Positions 39,521 to 49,336 of a stretch of DNA of 64,000 bases are shown piece by piece. Position 1 is the first letter of the stretch. Each line of letters begins with the position of its first letter. Below the pieces are notes generated by a model, which was given only the letters and a program-made list of their open reading frames with translations, made no database searches and was not told the origin of the DNA. The DNA comes from an uncultured Bacteroidaceae bacterium (lineage in GTDB: Bacteria; Bacteroidota; Bacteroidia; Bacteroidales; Bacteroidaceae). The translations under genes and the position numbers were made by a program. The stretch spans positions 24,888 to 88,887 of the forward strand of contig CAKQYA010000011.1 in NCBI GenBank assembly GCA_934293005.1, in the 5' to 3' direction.

Positions 39521-40288
39521 TTAGTCGGCAAGCTTTGCCTTGACAAACTCACGGTTAAGACGAGCAATATTAGCAATAGTCTCACACTTAGGGCACACAG
39601 CCTCGCAGGCACGTGTGTTTGTGCAGTTACCAAAGCCAAGTTCATCCATCTTAGCAACCATCGACTTAGCACGACGTGCGGCCTCTACACGTCCCTGAGG
39701 AAGAAGAGCCAGCTGGCTAACCTTAGAAGAGACGAAGAGCATGGCAGAACCATTCTTACATGCTGCCACACAAGCTCCGCAACCGATGCATGAAGCGCAG
39801 TCCATAGCTTCGTCAGCGTCCTCCTTAGGAATGAGAATCGCATTAGCGTCCTGTGGAGCACCTGTGCGAACAGTAGTGTATCCACCAGCCTGCATAATCT
39901 TATCGAATGCAGTGCGGTCTACCATACAGTCCTTGATGACAGGGAAACCTGCTGAACGCCAAGGCTCGATAGTGATAATGTCACCATCGTTAAACTTACG
40001 CATGTACAACTGGCATGTAGTGGCTCCACGCTCTGTCTTGCCGTGTGGAGTACCGTTGATATATAGCGAGCACATGCCGCATATTCCCTCGCGGCAGTCG
40101 TGGTCAAAAACGAAAGGCTCCTTGCCTTCTTCAATAAGCTGCTCGTTAAGAATGTCGAGCATCTCGAGGAATGAAGTATCACCAGGGATGTCCTTCATTA
40201 CCTTATCTTCAAAATGAGCATTAGTGTCCTTAGGACCGTCCTGCTTCCAGTATCTTACTGTGAATGATGTTAATACTTTTTCAGCCAT
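39521..40288 (-). CDS. frdB: Fumarate reductase/succinate dehydrogenase iron-sulfur subunit
   Basis: The 255-residue subunit carries electrons between the haem subunit and the flavoprotein. The 2Fe-2S site is in [16 protein letters not shown] with a later Cys in GATTC. The 4Fe-4S and 3Fe-4S ligands are in [17 protein letters not shown] and ACEAVCPKC. It starts 6 nt after frdA stops and ends before a strong terminator. In Prevotella-type anaerobes the complex makes succinate on the way to propionate and generates proton-motive force. Confidence 0.96.
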   Translation of the reverse strand: MAEKVLTSFTVRYWKQDGPKDTNAHFEDKVMKDIPGDTSFLEMLDILNEQLIEEGKEPFVFDHDCREGICGMCSLYINGTPHGKTERGATTCQLYMRKFNDGDIITIEPWRSAGFPVIKDCMVDRTAFDKIMQAGGYTTVRTGAPQDANAILIPKEDADEAMDCASCIGCGACVAACKNGSAMLFVSSKVSQLALLPQGRVEAARRAKSMVAKMDELGFGNCTNTRACEAVCPKCETIANIARLNREFVKAKLAD

Positions 40289-40294
40289 GGTGAT

Positions 40295-42277
40295 TTAGTT
40301 CTTGTAGTTACGTGTTTGTACCTTAATTGCCTCATACTCGAGTGGCTCCTTGATGAGAGATGGAGCCGCCACGTCTGTGCCTTCATACTTCCAGCATCCG
40401 ACATAGAAGAAATTCTTGTCATCACGCTTAGCCTCACCTTCCTCTGTCTGATGTTCCTCACGGAAGTGGCCACCGCACGACTCCTCACGTGAGAGTGCGT
40501 CGTAAGCGATAAGCTTACCCATTGTGATGAAGTCATCAAGATGAATAGCCTTGTCGAGCTCTACGTTCAAGCCTTCACGGCTTCCTGGAATGAAGAGGTT
40601 TGTGTCAAACTCCTTGCGCAACTCGTCTATGAGCTTGATGCCTTTCTCGAGTCCTTCCTTTGTGCGGCCCATGCCGATATACTCCCAGCAGATGTGACCC
40701 AGTTCCTTATGGATAGAGTCAACAGAACGCTTGCCCTTTATGTTCATAAGTTTCTGGATACGCTCTTCTGTAGCCTTTTCCACTGCTGCAAACTCTGGCG
40801 CATCTGTTGAGATGCGTGGCCAAATAGACTGATCAGCAAGGTAGTTCTGGATAGTGTATGGCAGAACGAAGTAACCGTCAGCAAGTCCCTGCATGAGAGC
40901 TGATGCACCAAGACGGTTAGCACCGTGGTCAGAGAAGTTGCACTCACCAATGGCGAAGAGTCCAGGTATAGAAGTCTGAAGCTCGTAGTCAACCCATATG
41001 CCGCCCATTGTGTAGTGGATGGCTGGGAATATCATCATTGGGTTATAATAATCAACGCCATTCACTGTAGCTCGCTTCTGGCCAGGGTTCACGTCAGTAA
41101 TCTCCTCATACATGTCGAAGAGGTTGCCATAACGCTGAAGAATAGTGTCGAGTCCAAGACGCTGGATTGACTCTGAGAAATCGAGGAATACAGCAAGACC
41201 AGTGTTGTTCACACCAAATCCTTTGTCACAACGCTCTTTTGCTGCACGTGAAGCCACGTCACGAGGAACAAGGTTGCCAAATGCTGGATAGCGACGCTCC
41301 AAGTAGTAATCGCGGTCTTCTTCAGGTATCTCATATCCCTGCTTTGTGCCAGCCTGAAGAGCCTTTGCATCCTCAAGTTTCTTTGGCACCCAGATACGTC
41401 CGTCGTTACGGAGAGACTCTGACATCAATGTGAGCTTAGACTGCTTGTCACCATGCACAGGGATGCATGTTGGGTGAATCTGAACATAGCATGGGTTTGC
41501 GAAATAAGCACCTTTGCGGTAGCAAGACATTGCTGCAGTCACGTTACATCCCATCGCGTTTGTTGAAAGGAAGTATGTATTGCCATAACCACCAGTGGCG
41601 ATTACAACAGCATTGGCAGAGAAACGCTCAAGTTTTCCTGTCACAAGGTTCTTTGCAATTATACCGCGAGCCTTGCCGTCTACTATGACAACGTCGAGCA
41701 TCTCATAACGAGTGTAAAGCTTTACCTTGCCAGCATTGACCTGAGCAGAAAGAGCTGAGTAAGCGCCTAAGAGGAGCTGCTGACCTGTCTGACCCTTTGC
41801 ATAAAATGTGCGTGACACCTGTGCACCGCCGAAAGAACGGTTTGCAAGAGTGCCGCCATATTCACGTGCGAATGGAACGCCTTGAGCAACACACTGGTCT
41901 ATGATAGAGTTGCTCACTTCTGCCAAACGGTATACATTAGCTTCACGAGCGCGGTAGTCACCACCCTTCACTGTATCGTAGAAGAGACGGTAAACAGAGT
42001 CTCCGTCATTCTGATAGTTCTTTGCAGCGTTTATACCACCCTGTGCTGCTATGGAATGCGCACGGCGTGGAGAGTCCTGAATACAGAAATTGAGCACATT
42101 GAAACCCATCTCACCAAGAGAAGCTGCGGCGCTGGCACCAGCCAGACCTGTACCTACAACGATGACATCAAGCTTGAGCTTGTTCTTTGGGTTCACCAAG
42201 CGCTGGTGTGCCTTATAGTTAGACCATTTCTCAGCTACTGGTCCCTCAGGAATTTTTGAATCTATATTGATTGCCAT
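40295..42277 (-). CDS. frdA: Fumarate reductase/succinate dehydrogenase flavoprotein subunit
   Basis: The 660-residue catalytic subunit has the FAD-binding [19 protein letters not shown] near residue 40 and the histidyl-FAD region [16 protein letters not shown]. The dicarboxylate-binding [14 protein letters not shown] block and the late IHLDDFI...RGGHF-type helices (here [13 protein letters not shown]) follow. It is the middle gene of frdCAB, 36 nt after the cytochrome gene. The length is typical of the Bacteroidota b-type complex. Confidence 0.97.
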   Translation of the reverse strand: MAINIDSKIPEGPVAEKWSNYKAHQRLVNPKNKLKLDVIVVGTGLAGASAAASLGEMGFNVLNFCIQDSPRRAHSIAAQGGINAAKNYQNDGDSVYRLFYDTVKGGDYRAREANVYRLAEVSNSIIDQCVAQGVPFAREYGGTLANRSFGGAQVSRTFYAKGQTGQQLLLGAYSALSAQVNAGKVKLYTRYEMLDVVIVDGKARGIIAKNLVTGKLERFSANAVVIATGGYGNTYFLSTNAMGCNVTAAMSCYRKGAYFANPCYVQIHPTCIPVHGDKQSKLTLMSESLRNDGRIWVPKKLEDAKALQAGTKQGYEIPEEDRDYYLERRYPAFGNLVPRDVASRAAKERCDKGFGVNNTGLAVFLDFSESIQRLGLDTILQRYGNLFDMYEEITDVNPGQKRATVNGVDYYNPMMIFPAIHYTMGGIWVDYELQTSIPGLFAIGECNFSDHGANRLGASALMQGLADGYFVLPYTIQNYLADQSIWPRISTDAPEFAAVEKATEERIQKLMNIKGKRSVDSIHKELGHICWEYIGMGRTKEGLEKGIKLIDELRKEFDTNLFIPGSREGLNVELDKAIHLDDFITMGKLIAYDALSREESCGGHFREEHQTEEGEAKRDDKNFFYVGCWKYEGTDVAAPSLIKEPLEYEAIKVQTRNYKN

Positions 42278-42313
42278 AATCTTTTCTCTATTGTAAATTA
42301 GTTGTTTATATGT

Positions 42314-43021
42314 TTACATCCAGAAAGGAACAACCTTGCCGTCAATACCTCCAAGGCAGTCTGGGAAGAACGCAAATGCTATTGCCACAATAGCAAAGAG
42401 AGCCATCACTACTGTAGACCATATGTAGCCAATTGTCTTCCAACGGCTGAACCATGTGTGTCCGCTCCATCCAAGTGTCTGCATTGCAGACCAGAATCCA
42501 TGAGTGAGATGGAACCATATTGCCACAATCCACACAATGTAGATAACAGCAAAAACTGGGTTGGAGAATGTTTCCTTAATCCATCCAAAACCATCTGCTG
42601 GAGCTATAGATTTCTCTGCACCTATAAGCTCAGCCCACATCATGTTCGACCAAAAATCGCGCAGGTGAAGCAAAAGACCCGCAACAATAATGATACCAAG
42701 CACGAGCATGTTCTGGCTTGCCCACTCTACCTTTTCTGGCTTCACTGTGACTTCATACTTGTTATTGCCACGTGCCTTTCTATTCTGAAAAGTCAGGATA
42801 AGGGCATAAATGAAGTGAACAGCCATAAGGAATGCGAGAGCAGCAGTTGCTGCTATGGCATACCAATTTGAACCAAGCAGTTCGCAAATCTGGTTGTACG
42901 CACTTTGGCTGAAGAGCGCCACTACGTTCATGCAACCATGAAACGTCAGGAAGAGAATAAGCGCCAAGCCTGATACAGACATGACTACTTTTCTTCCAAT
43001 TGAAGAATTACATAACCACAT
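42314..43021 (-). CDS. frdC: Fumarate reductase/succinate dehydrogenase cytochrome b subunit
   Basis: The 235-residue membrane anchor has five hydrophobic helices, starting with RKVVMSVSGLALILFLTFHG. Haem-ligand histidines lie in helices such as FLTFHGCMN, LAFLMAVHFIYAL and AIWFHLTHGFWSA. It matches the single-subunit dihaem cytochrome of Bacteroidota and Wolinella-like menaquinol:fumarate reductases. First gene of the operon, with a consensus promoter upstream. Confidence 0.95.
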   Translation of the reverse strand: MWLCNSSIGRKVVMSVSGLALILFLTFHGCMNVVALFSQSAYNQICELLGSNWYAIAATAALAFLMAVHFIYALILTFQNRKARGNNKYEVTVKPEKVEWASQNMLVLGIIIVAGLLLHLRDFWSNMMWAELIGAEKSIAPADGFGWIKETFSNPVFAVIYIVWIVAIWFHLTHGFWSAMQTLGWSGHTWFSRWKTIGYIWSTVVMALFAIVAIAFAFFPDCLGGIDGKVVPFWM

Positions 43022-43090
43022 AAAATGTTTTTAAAGTTTAAGTTATTAATTGAGTTTGTTTGTTATTCTGCCTAAACCTTTTTATTAGTG

Positions 43091-43122
43091 CAAAAATACC
43101 TTTATTTTTCCAAACTTCCAAA
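43091..43122 (-). promoter_or_regulatory. frdCAB promoter
   Basis: TATTTTTG (43098-43091), a 20-nt spacer and TTTG (43122-43119) on the minus strand match the consensus, about 70 nt before the frdC start. Confidence 0.65.
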
Positions 43123-43256
43123 GTCTTTCATAGAAATAAGGGTCTCAGGACACGCATTTTTTATTTCATGCGTATTCTGTTACCCTATAATGACATGTGG
43201 AGTTCATAATTCGTGGTGAGAAAAAAGATGTAAACACCAATTAAAACAATAAGTGT

Positions 43257-44207
43257 TTAAATCTTTTTCCAATGACTCAACACATTGCCGAAAGCCTCTG
43301 TAATATCTACAAGAACGGCATCGCTATCAAGCTGTGGAGCTTTTACTTTTCCACAAATATTCACAAATCCCTTCTCTATATAACAATCATCCCATTCACC
43401 ACTGTTTATAAACGATTGCAACAACTGCGCTCCACCCTCTACAAGCACTGTCTGAACACCATCTTTCCATAATGTTGTCAACACACTGTGAATATCTGTT
43501 GTTGATATTTGAGTAAAGCCATCAGGTACATCCAACTTGCTCTTTGACACAACATAACGCTTAGGAGAATTTCCATACCATTCTCTTACTGTAAGTGATG
43601 GCTTATCAGTTATCAACGTATTTTTTCCCACCAAAATAGCCTGGCTTTCTGCCCTACGCTTATGACACAGCATCTGTGTATAAGTGTTGGAAATATGTCC
43701 GTCTATATATCCATCGGCCGACTCGGCCCACTTCAGTGTGATTTGTGGACGTTTTTTTGAATGATATGTTATAAAACGAGTGTTTAAAGCCATGCATTCT
43801 TTTTCCATAACACCTACAATAACCTGCATGCCAGCATCTTTCAGTTTTTTAATGCCACGCCCTTTAACTTCAGCAAACGGATCCATACATCCTATCACAC
43901 ACCGCTTGAAGCCTTTGCTTATGAGCAAGTCGGCACATGGCGGCGTTTTGCCATAGTGGCTGCAAGGCTCTAAACTAACATAAATAGTGCTGTCTTTTAA
44001 TAAATGCTCATCCTCTGGACGCACAGAAGCACATGCGTTAACCTCCGCATGCCCTTCACCACATCTCACATGATAACCCTCTCCTATAATCTTTTCACCA
44101 TATACTATCACAGCTCCTACCATTGGATTTGGCTGTGCATTCATCATGCCATTGTATGCCAATTGTATGCATCTCGACATGTATTTTTCATCTGTTGTTA
44201 ACATCAT
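43257..44207 (-). CDS. ribD: Bifunctional riboflavin biosynthesis deaminase/reductase
   Basis: The 316-residue enzyme does two steps of riboflavin synthesis. The N-terminal deaminase has the zinc motif GEGHAEVNA and PCSHYGKTPPC. The C-terminal reductase has RPQITLKWAESADGYI and VLVEGGAQLLQSFI. The start at 44207 (MMLTTDEKYMSRCIQ) fits the family; a Met eleven codons upstream is in frame but less likely. No FMN riboswitch is visible in the short leader. A weak ACGCAT/ATGCGT hairpin near 43152-43173 may terminate it. Confidence 0.95.
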   Translation of the reverse strand: MMLTTDEKYMSRCIQLAYNGMMNAQPNPMVGAVIVYGEKIIGEGYHVRCGEGHAEVNACASVRPEDEHLLKDSTIYVSLEPCSHYGKTPPCADLLISKGFKRCVIGCMDPFAEVKGRGIKKLKDAGMQVIVGVMEKECMALNTRFITYHSKKRPQITLKWAESADGYIDGHISNTYTQMLCHKRRAESQAILVGKNTLITDKPSLTVREWYGNSPKRYVVSKSKLDVPDGFTQISTTDIHSVLTTLWKDGVQTVLVEGGAQLLQSFINSGEWDDCYIEKGFVNICGKVKAPQLDSDAVLVDITEAFGNVLSHWKKI

Positions 44208-44311
44208 ATTGATATGTTTATCATCATAAGTTATTACCACTTATTGACAGTTGCAAATTTAGCAAAAACTTACCAATGGTACAAGTATAAGAAAGATTTA
44301 ATTATCAATTC

Positions 44312-44342
44312 TTTGCAATATCACTTAAAACACCTATATTTG
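44312..44342 (+). promoter_or_regulatory. Near-perfect promoter of the 63-aa protein gene
   Basis: TTTG (44312-44315), a 19-nt spacer and TATATTTG (44335-44342) match the Bacteroidota consensus exactly. About 100 nt of leader would follow before the ATG at 44451. Confidence 0.7.
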
Positions 44343-44450
44343 CATAGCGGAATAATAATATAAACATATTTATCAACAGAATTAAATATAATCTGTCAAC
44401 ACACAATAAACATGTTTGTGAACAATTAATCATTACAAATAATAAACATC

Positions 44451-44642
44451 ATGAGCGACGGTAATTTTAATAGACAATTACTTCCAAAAACAGAGTTGTC
44501 ATCAGGACTTCGTGCAGGAAAAGCACAGATGAGAATGAAAGCTGAAAAAGCATTTGATGAGATACTCAACACCTTTCTCAAAGGGGAGGGTGATAGTTTG
44601 AAACTTGCTATGAAACAGAAGTTTATAGAACTGTTAAGGTGA
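44451..44642 (+). CDS. Small protein of unknown function (63 aa)
   Basis: The protein begins MSDGNFNRQLLPKTELSSGL, then forms a charged, probably helical region (AQMRMKAEKAFDEILNTF; KLAMKQKFIELLR). It has no signal peptide or membrane segment. I cannot name a family, though I recall similar short proteins in other Bacteroidota. The near-perfect promoter upstream and the amphipathic composition support real expression. It stands alone, followed by about 1 kb of non-coding DNA. Confidence 0.65.
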   Translation: MSDGNFNRQLLPKTELSSGLRAGKAQMRMKAEKAFDEILNTFLKGEGDSLKLAMKQKFIELLR

Positions 44643-45120
44643 TAATCTAACACCATGACACAGTATTAGTGTTGACAACCATATTGATAAGTCTGTTTAT
44701 ATATTTATAATAATTCGAAAACAACTTATAATAACTTTTCTTGGTTATCTCAATAACTTTTTAGTGCAATACCAACTGAATAATCCAAAAAAAGTTATTA
44801 TTTATTTTCATCAATGTTTCAATAGTTTATTACAAATGTTTCAATATGTCTAACTAATTGATATATTATCATATAAATTATTTGCACACATTATAAACTG
44901 CTTATAAATATAAACATATAATTTTTTTAAAAGAATAAGAACTAAATAAATATTAATAATAGACATTGACGTTACAAGGCATAAAAAAAAGTTTTTGATA
45001 TTGTTTTCCATTCATCCATATCGCCCCAGTACAATAAAAGATTGTATATTGTTTCATCCTTTTTCCAGTTGAGATGCGGCAATCGCACCATGCAAGCATT
45101 TAAGCGCAGTCGTGTTGGAT
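44643..45120. other. AT-rich non-coding stretch
   Basis: No credible gene or structured RNA is seen. There is an inverted AATAACTTTTT/AAAAAGTTATT pair around 44752-44805 and a doubled ATGTTTCAATA near 44815-44850. The function is unknown. Confidence 0.5.
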
Positions 45121-45167
45121 GTTCAACCTCGTTTACAACTGTTCACTCCTCATTCATAACTGTTCAC
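45121..45167. repeat. Degenerate 20-21-bp tandem repeat (GTTCA...AACT)
   Basis: GTTCAACCTCGTTTACAACT (45121-45140) is followed by GTTCACTCCTCATTCATAAC-T (45141-45161) and the start of a third unit, GTTCACC. It lies about 60 bp before the TCGTACG array. Confidence 0.65.
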
Positions 45168-45227
45168 CACATATTTATTTTGGTTCAGAAAACAGGCATG
45201 AAATAGACAGTCAAGCAAACATCGGAT

Positions 45228-45319
45228 GTCATGTCGTACGACTATGCACCCTCATGTCGTACGACTATAGGTGCTCATGTCGTACGTTCATAGCAACTCA
45301 TGTCGTACGACATGACAAC
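45228..45319. repeat. Four-copy, 23-bp-period TCGTACG repeat array
   Basis: CATGTCGTACG begins at 45230, 45253, 45276 and 45299, an exact 23-bp period. Units begin CTCATGTCGTACGACTATAG or close variants; the half after the core is more variable. TCGTACGA is itself palindromic. Units are contiguous, so it is not a CRISPR array. It could be an array of protein-binding sites or a variable-number repeat. Confidence 0.85.
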
Positions 45320-45450
45320 CTCATAAAAACAGCCTTCAGATACAGTTGTTTGTCGTTATTCAAATATACAAAATCTTAGGCAGTTTTCTTTTATACCATA
45401 TAGACTTTATCACTCGAAATGTCGGATGAGCCATATATTATATAATGTAT

Positions 45451-45482
45451 TAAACCCTAATCTGTCATTATATTTGGGTTTA
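45451..45482. repeat. REP-like intergenic hairpin, copy 6
   Basis: TAAACCCTAATCTGTCATTATATTTGGGTTTA matches the dispersed family with substitutions in both arms. Confidence 0.65.
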
Positions 45483-45501
45483 ATATTAAAAACAATTTTA
45501 C

Positions 45502-45561
45502 CACTAATATTAGTGTCAGCTCAAATGACAGTTTGTCACCCAATCATGACACACGTTGTCA
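45502..45561. promoter_or_regulatory. Palindrome and TGTCA/TGACA cluster upstream of groES
   Basis: CACTAATATTAGTG (45502-45515) is a perfect palindrome. Five alternating half-sites follow: TGTCA 45514, TGACA 45526, TGTCA 45534, TGACA 45547 and TGTCA 45557. They lie 110-155 bp before groES. No CIRCE element (TTAGCACTC inverted repeat) is present. A role as a heat-shock or stress operator is inference. Confidence 0.45.
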
Positions 45562-45669
45562 ACTTTTTCTGTATAGATAAGAATTTTATGCTTGTATAGC
45601 AGCATACTTGTCAATTGGTATATTCTTTGTGAGAATGTGAAAGCAGGAATATAAACAACTTAAATTATA

Positions 45670-47633
<1,964 letters not shown>

Positions 47634-47728
47634 TGAATTCATAGCATGTAAAAGTGAGAAATACCATTGCTGCATGTTGTTTTAGCATGTGAAAGGCAGT
47701 GGCAACATCCACATAAAATGTAATGTCG

Positions 47729-47766
47729 AATGGGGCATGTTTGAGTAAAGTCAAACATGCTCCATT
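47729..47766 (+). terminator. groESL terminator
   Basis: AATGGGGCATGTTTGA (47729-47744) pairs with TCAAACATGCTCCATT (47751-47766) apart from one G-T pair, followed by TCTTTTT. Confidence 0.85.
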
Positions 47767-47841
47767 TCTTTTTATGTGTGCATGAATATGTCATTTATAT
47801 CAAATAGTTAGTTATATCATTCACAATTATAGAGAATATCA

Positions 47842-47873
47842 TTTGATAATATGGCAAATTTGCTTTACCTTTG
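47842..47873 (+). promoter_or_regulatory. Promoter of the membrane AraC regulator
   Basis: TTTG (47842-47845), a 20-nt spacer and TACCTTTG (47866-47873) match the consensus. Transcription should start near 47880, just before the open frame begins at 47891. The rest of the 47634-47947 gap is the groESL terminator and AT-rich spacer. Confidence 0.7.
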
Positions 47874-47947
47874 TAGCGAAAAATCAATGATATAATACAG
47901 AAAGAAGTAAAAAGGAGATTACAAGTATTGTAGATTCATTATTCTTA

Positions 47948-49057
47948 TTGCATATAGGTTGCTTTGGATGTGCGCTTGTCATGGCTATCATTCTTGTTTT
48001 TTCACGCCTTCAAACCAAATGGATCAACAAGAGGTATGAAAGGGCGAGATGGCTTCTTTTTGCTTCAATGATTATTCTGGCTGTTTATTTTCTCTTTCAG
48101 TTGAAATACAGTTTTTACAGTATAAGTGAATTAGTTGGAGGCACTTTTAGCATTCTCATATATGTGCCTGTAGCCATTGTCATCTTCTATTCGATGTTCA
48201 GTTTGCAATGTTCTCAAGACACATCATTGAAATACCTTGAACAAGGCTTTGGCACTTATGCTCTGATAGTGATGGCATTCGGCATGGGATGTTGGATGAA
48301 CGGCAGCATTTATATAGGATGGATGCTGTATGTCATGGTAGGCATATTTTTAGTGTTTGTATTATATCTTTGTGTCAATCCTCTTAAAGAGATATACAGC
48401 CGTAAGAAATTGTTTGAATCAGTGTCGGGTTCCGATATTCTTCCATACAACAGGTATATCAAAGCAAGTTTTCTGCTCATGGCTGGAGCGAGCATCATGC
48501 TGGCTGTATCTATAGCAAACACCACTTTGCTTCTCATTGTGGTACCTGTATTGATGATATGTCTTATATTTTACACAATCAATTTTGTAGCCTTAGGATT
48601 CAATGTCATACCTTCAGATGAACTGATAGATGACTATGGTGTGTCTACTGTTGCCAGACGCATACAATCATCGGAAAAGAATATAGGAGTTTTCTCATTC
48701 TTGAAAATGAATTCCCTTTCAATGGATAGAGTGAAGGATATTAAAAGCAGATTGGACATATGGTGCTCGTCTGGAGGTTTTAGAGACAGAGCTGTTGATA
48801 TGATTACACTGTCAAATAGTATAGATGTGCCTCGCAGTGAACTCTCCATATATTTTGAGAAATATTTGTGCCGTTCTTTCAGAACATGGTTAAGCGATGT
48901 TCGTTTCAATGAGGCGCAGCGCATCTTGATGGAAAATCCAGAATTCAATAACGAGCGCATATCGTCTGAGTGTGGATTCTCATCCCATGCACATCTTTAC
49001 AAGATATTCAAGGCGCGCACTAATATGTCGCCTAAACAGTGGAAGGAGAGCCAATAG
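47948..49057 (+). CDS. Membrane-anchored AraC-family regulator
   Basis: About six to seven hydrophobic helices occupy the first ~220 residues (LVMAIILVFSRL; WLLFASMIILAVYFLFQL; ILIYVPVAIVIFYSMF; FLLMAGASIMLAVSIA). A linker and a C-terminal AraC DNA-binding domain follow (YLCRSFRTWLSDVRFNEAQRIL; RISSECGFSSHAHLYKIFKARTNMSPKQW). Such proteins sense a signal in the membrane and act on adjacent genes, so the SusCD locus just downstream is the likely target. The start is unclear: the frame is open from 47891, no ATG occurs before 47981, and a TTG at 47948 is the nearest usual alternative. An AAGGAG at 47912-47917, rare in this window, points to a start around 47927. Confidence 0.85.
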   Translation: MHIGCFGCALVMAIILVFSRLQTKWINKRYERARWLLFASMIILAVYFLFQLKYSFYSISELVGGTFSILIYVPVAIVIFYSMFSLQCSQDTSLKYLEQGFGTYALIVMAFGMGCWMNGSIYIGWMLYVMVGIFLVFVLYLCVNPLKEIYSRKKLFESVSGSDILPYNRYIKASFLLMAGASIMLAVSIANTTLLLIVVPVLMICLIFYTINFVALGFNVIPSDELIDDYGVSTVARRIQSSEKNIGVFSFLKMNSLSMDRVKDIKSRLDIWCSSGGFRDRAVDMITLSNSIDVPRSELSIYFEKYLCRSFRTWLSDVRFNEAQRILMENPEFNNERISSECGFSSHAHLYKIFKARTNMSPKQWKESQ

Positions 49058-49094
49058 CGGTTCTCCTTTATTTTTTTGAGTTTTCCATTCTTGA

Positions 49095-49147
49095 TTAACC
49101 CAAATAGGGCATTAGGTCTTCTTGGAATAATGACCTATAGGGGTTAA
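49095..49147. repeat. REP-like intergenic hairpin, copy 7 (expanded loop)
   Basis: ATTAACCCAAATAGGGCATTAG opens the element and CCTATAGGGGTTAAT closes it, with an internal ATTAGGTC/TAATGACC-like pair. It follows the AraC gene and may act as its terminator. Confidence 0.55.
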
Positions 49148-49296
49148 TGCACAGCCATATGTTATGTTGGATAAATATTGGTTGTTAAAAATTAAATGTA
49201 AAGACATATTTGTGATTAAAGTATTGTAATTTGTTATATTTGTAGTATTAAAAATTAAAAATAAGAATGAATGAATGTTTGTTTGAAGAAAAATGT

Positions 49297-49304
49297 TAAC
49301 TTTG
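49297..49304 (+). promoter_or_regulatory. -7 box of the susC-led operon
   Basis: TAACTTTG lies 33 nt before the ATG at 49337. The nearest TTTG (49278-49281) is closer than usual (15 nt), compatible with activator-dependent transcription. Confidence 0.55.
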
Positions 49305-49336
49305 CAAATTGAAAGAATGTTAAGTTGTACGTATAT

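Noticed and set aside
45228..45319. Possible small CRISPR array
   Set aside because: Units are contiguous 23-mers with only partial drift; there are no unique spacers of normal size and no cas genes in the window.
45119..45379. 86-codon open frame across the 23-bp array
   Set aside because: Its sequence is dictated by the repeats, and the 23-bp period is not a multiple of three, so the units are read in different frames.
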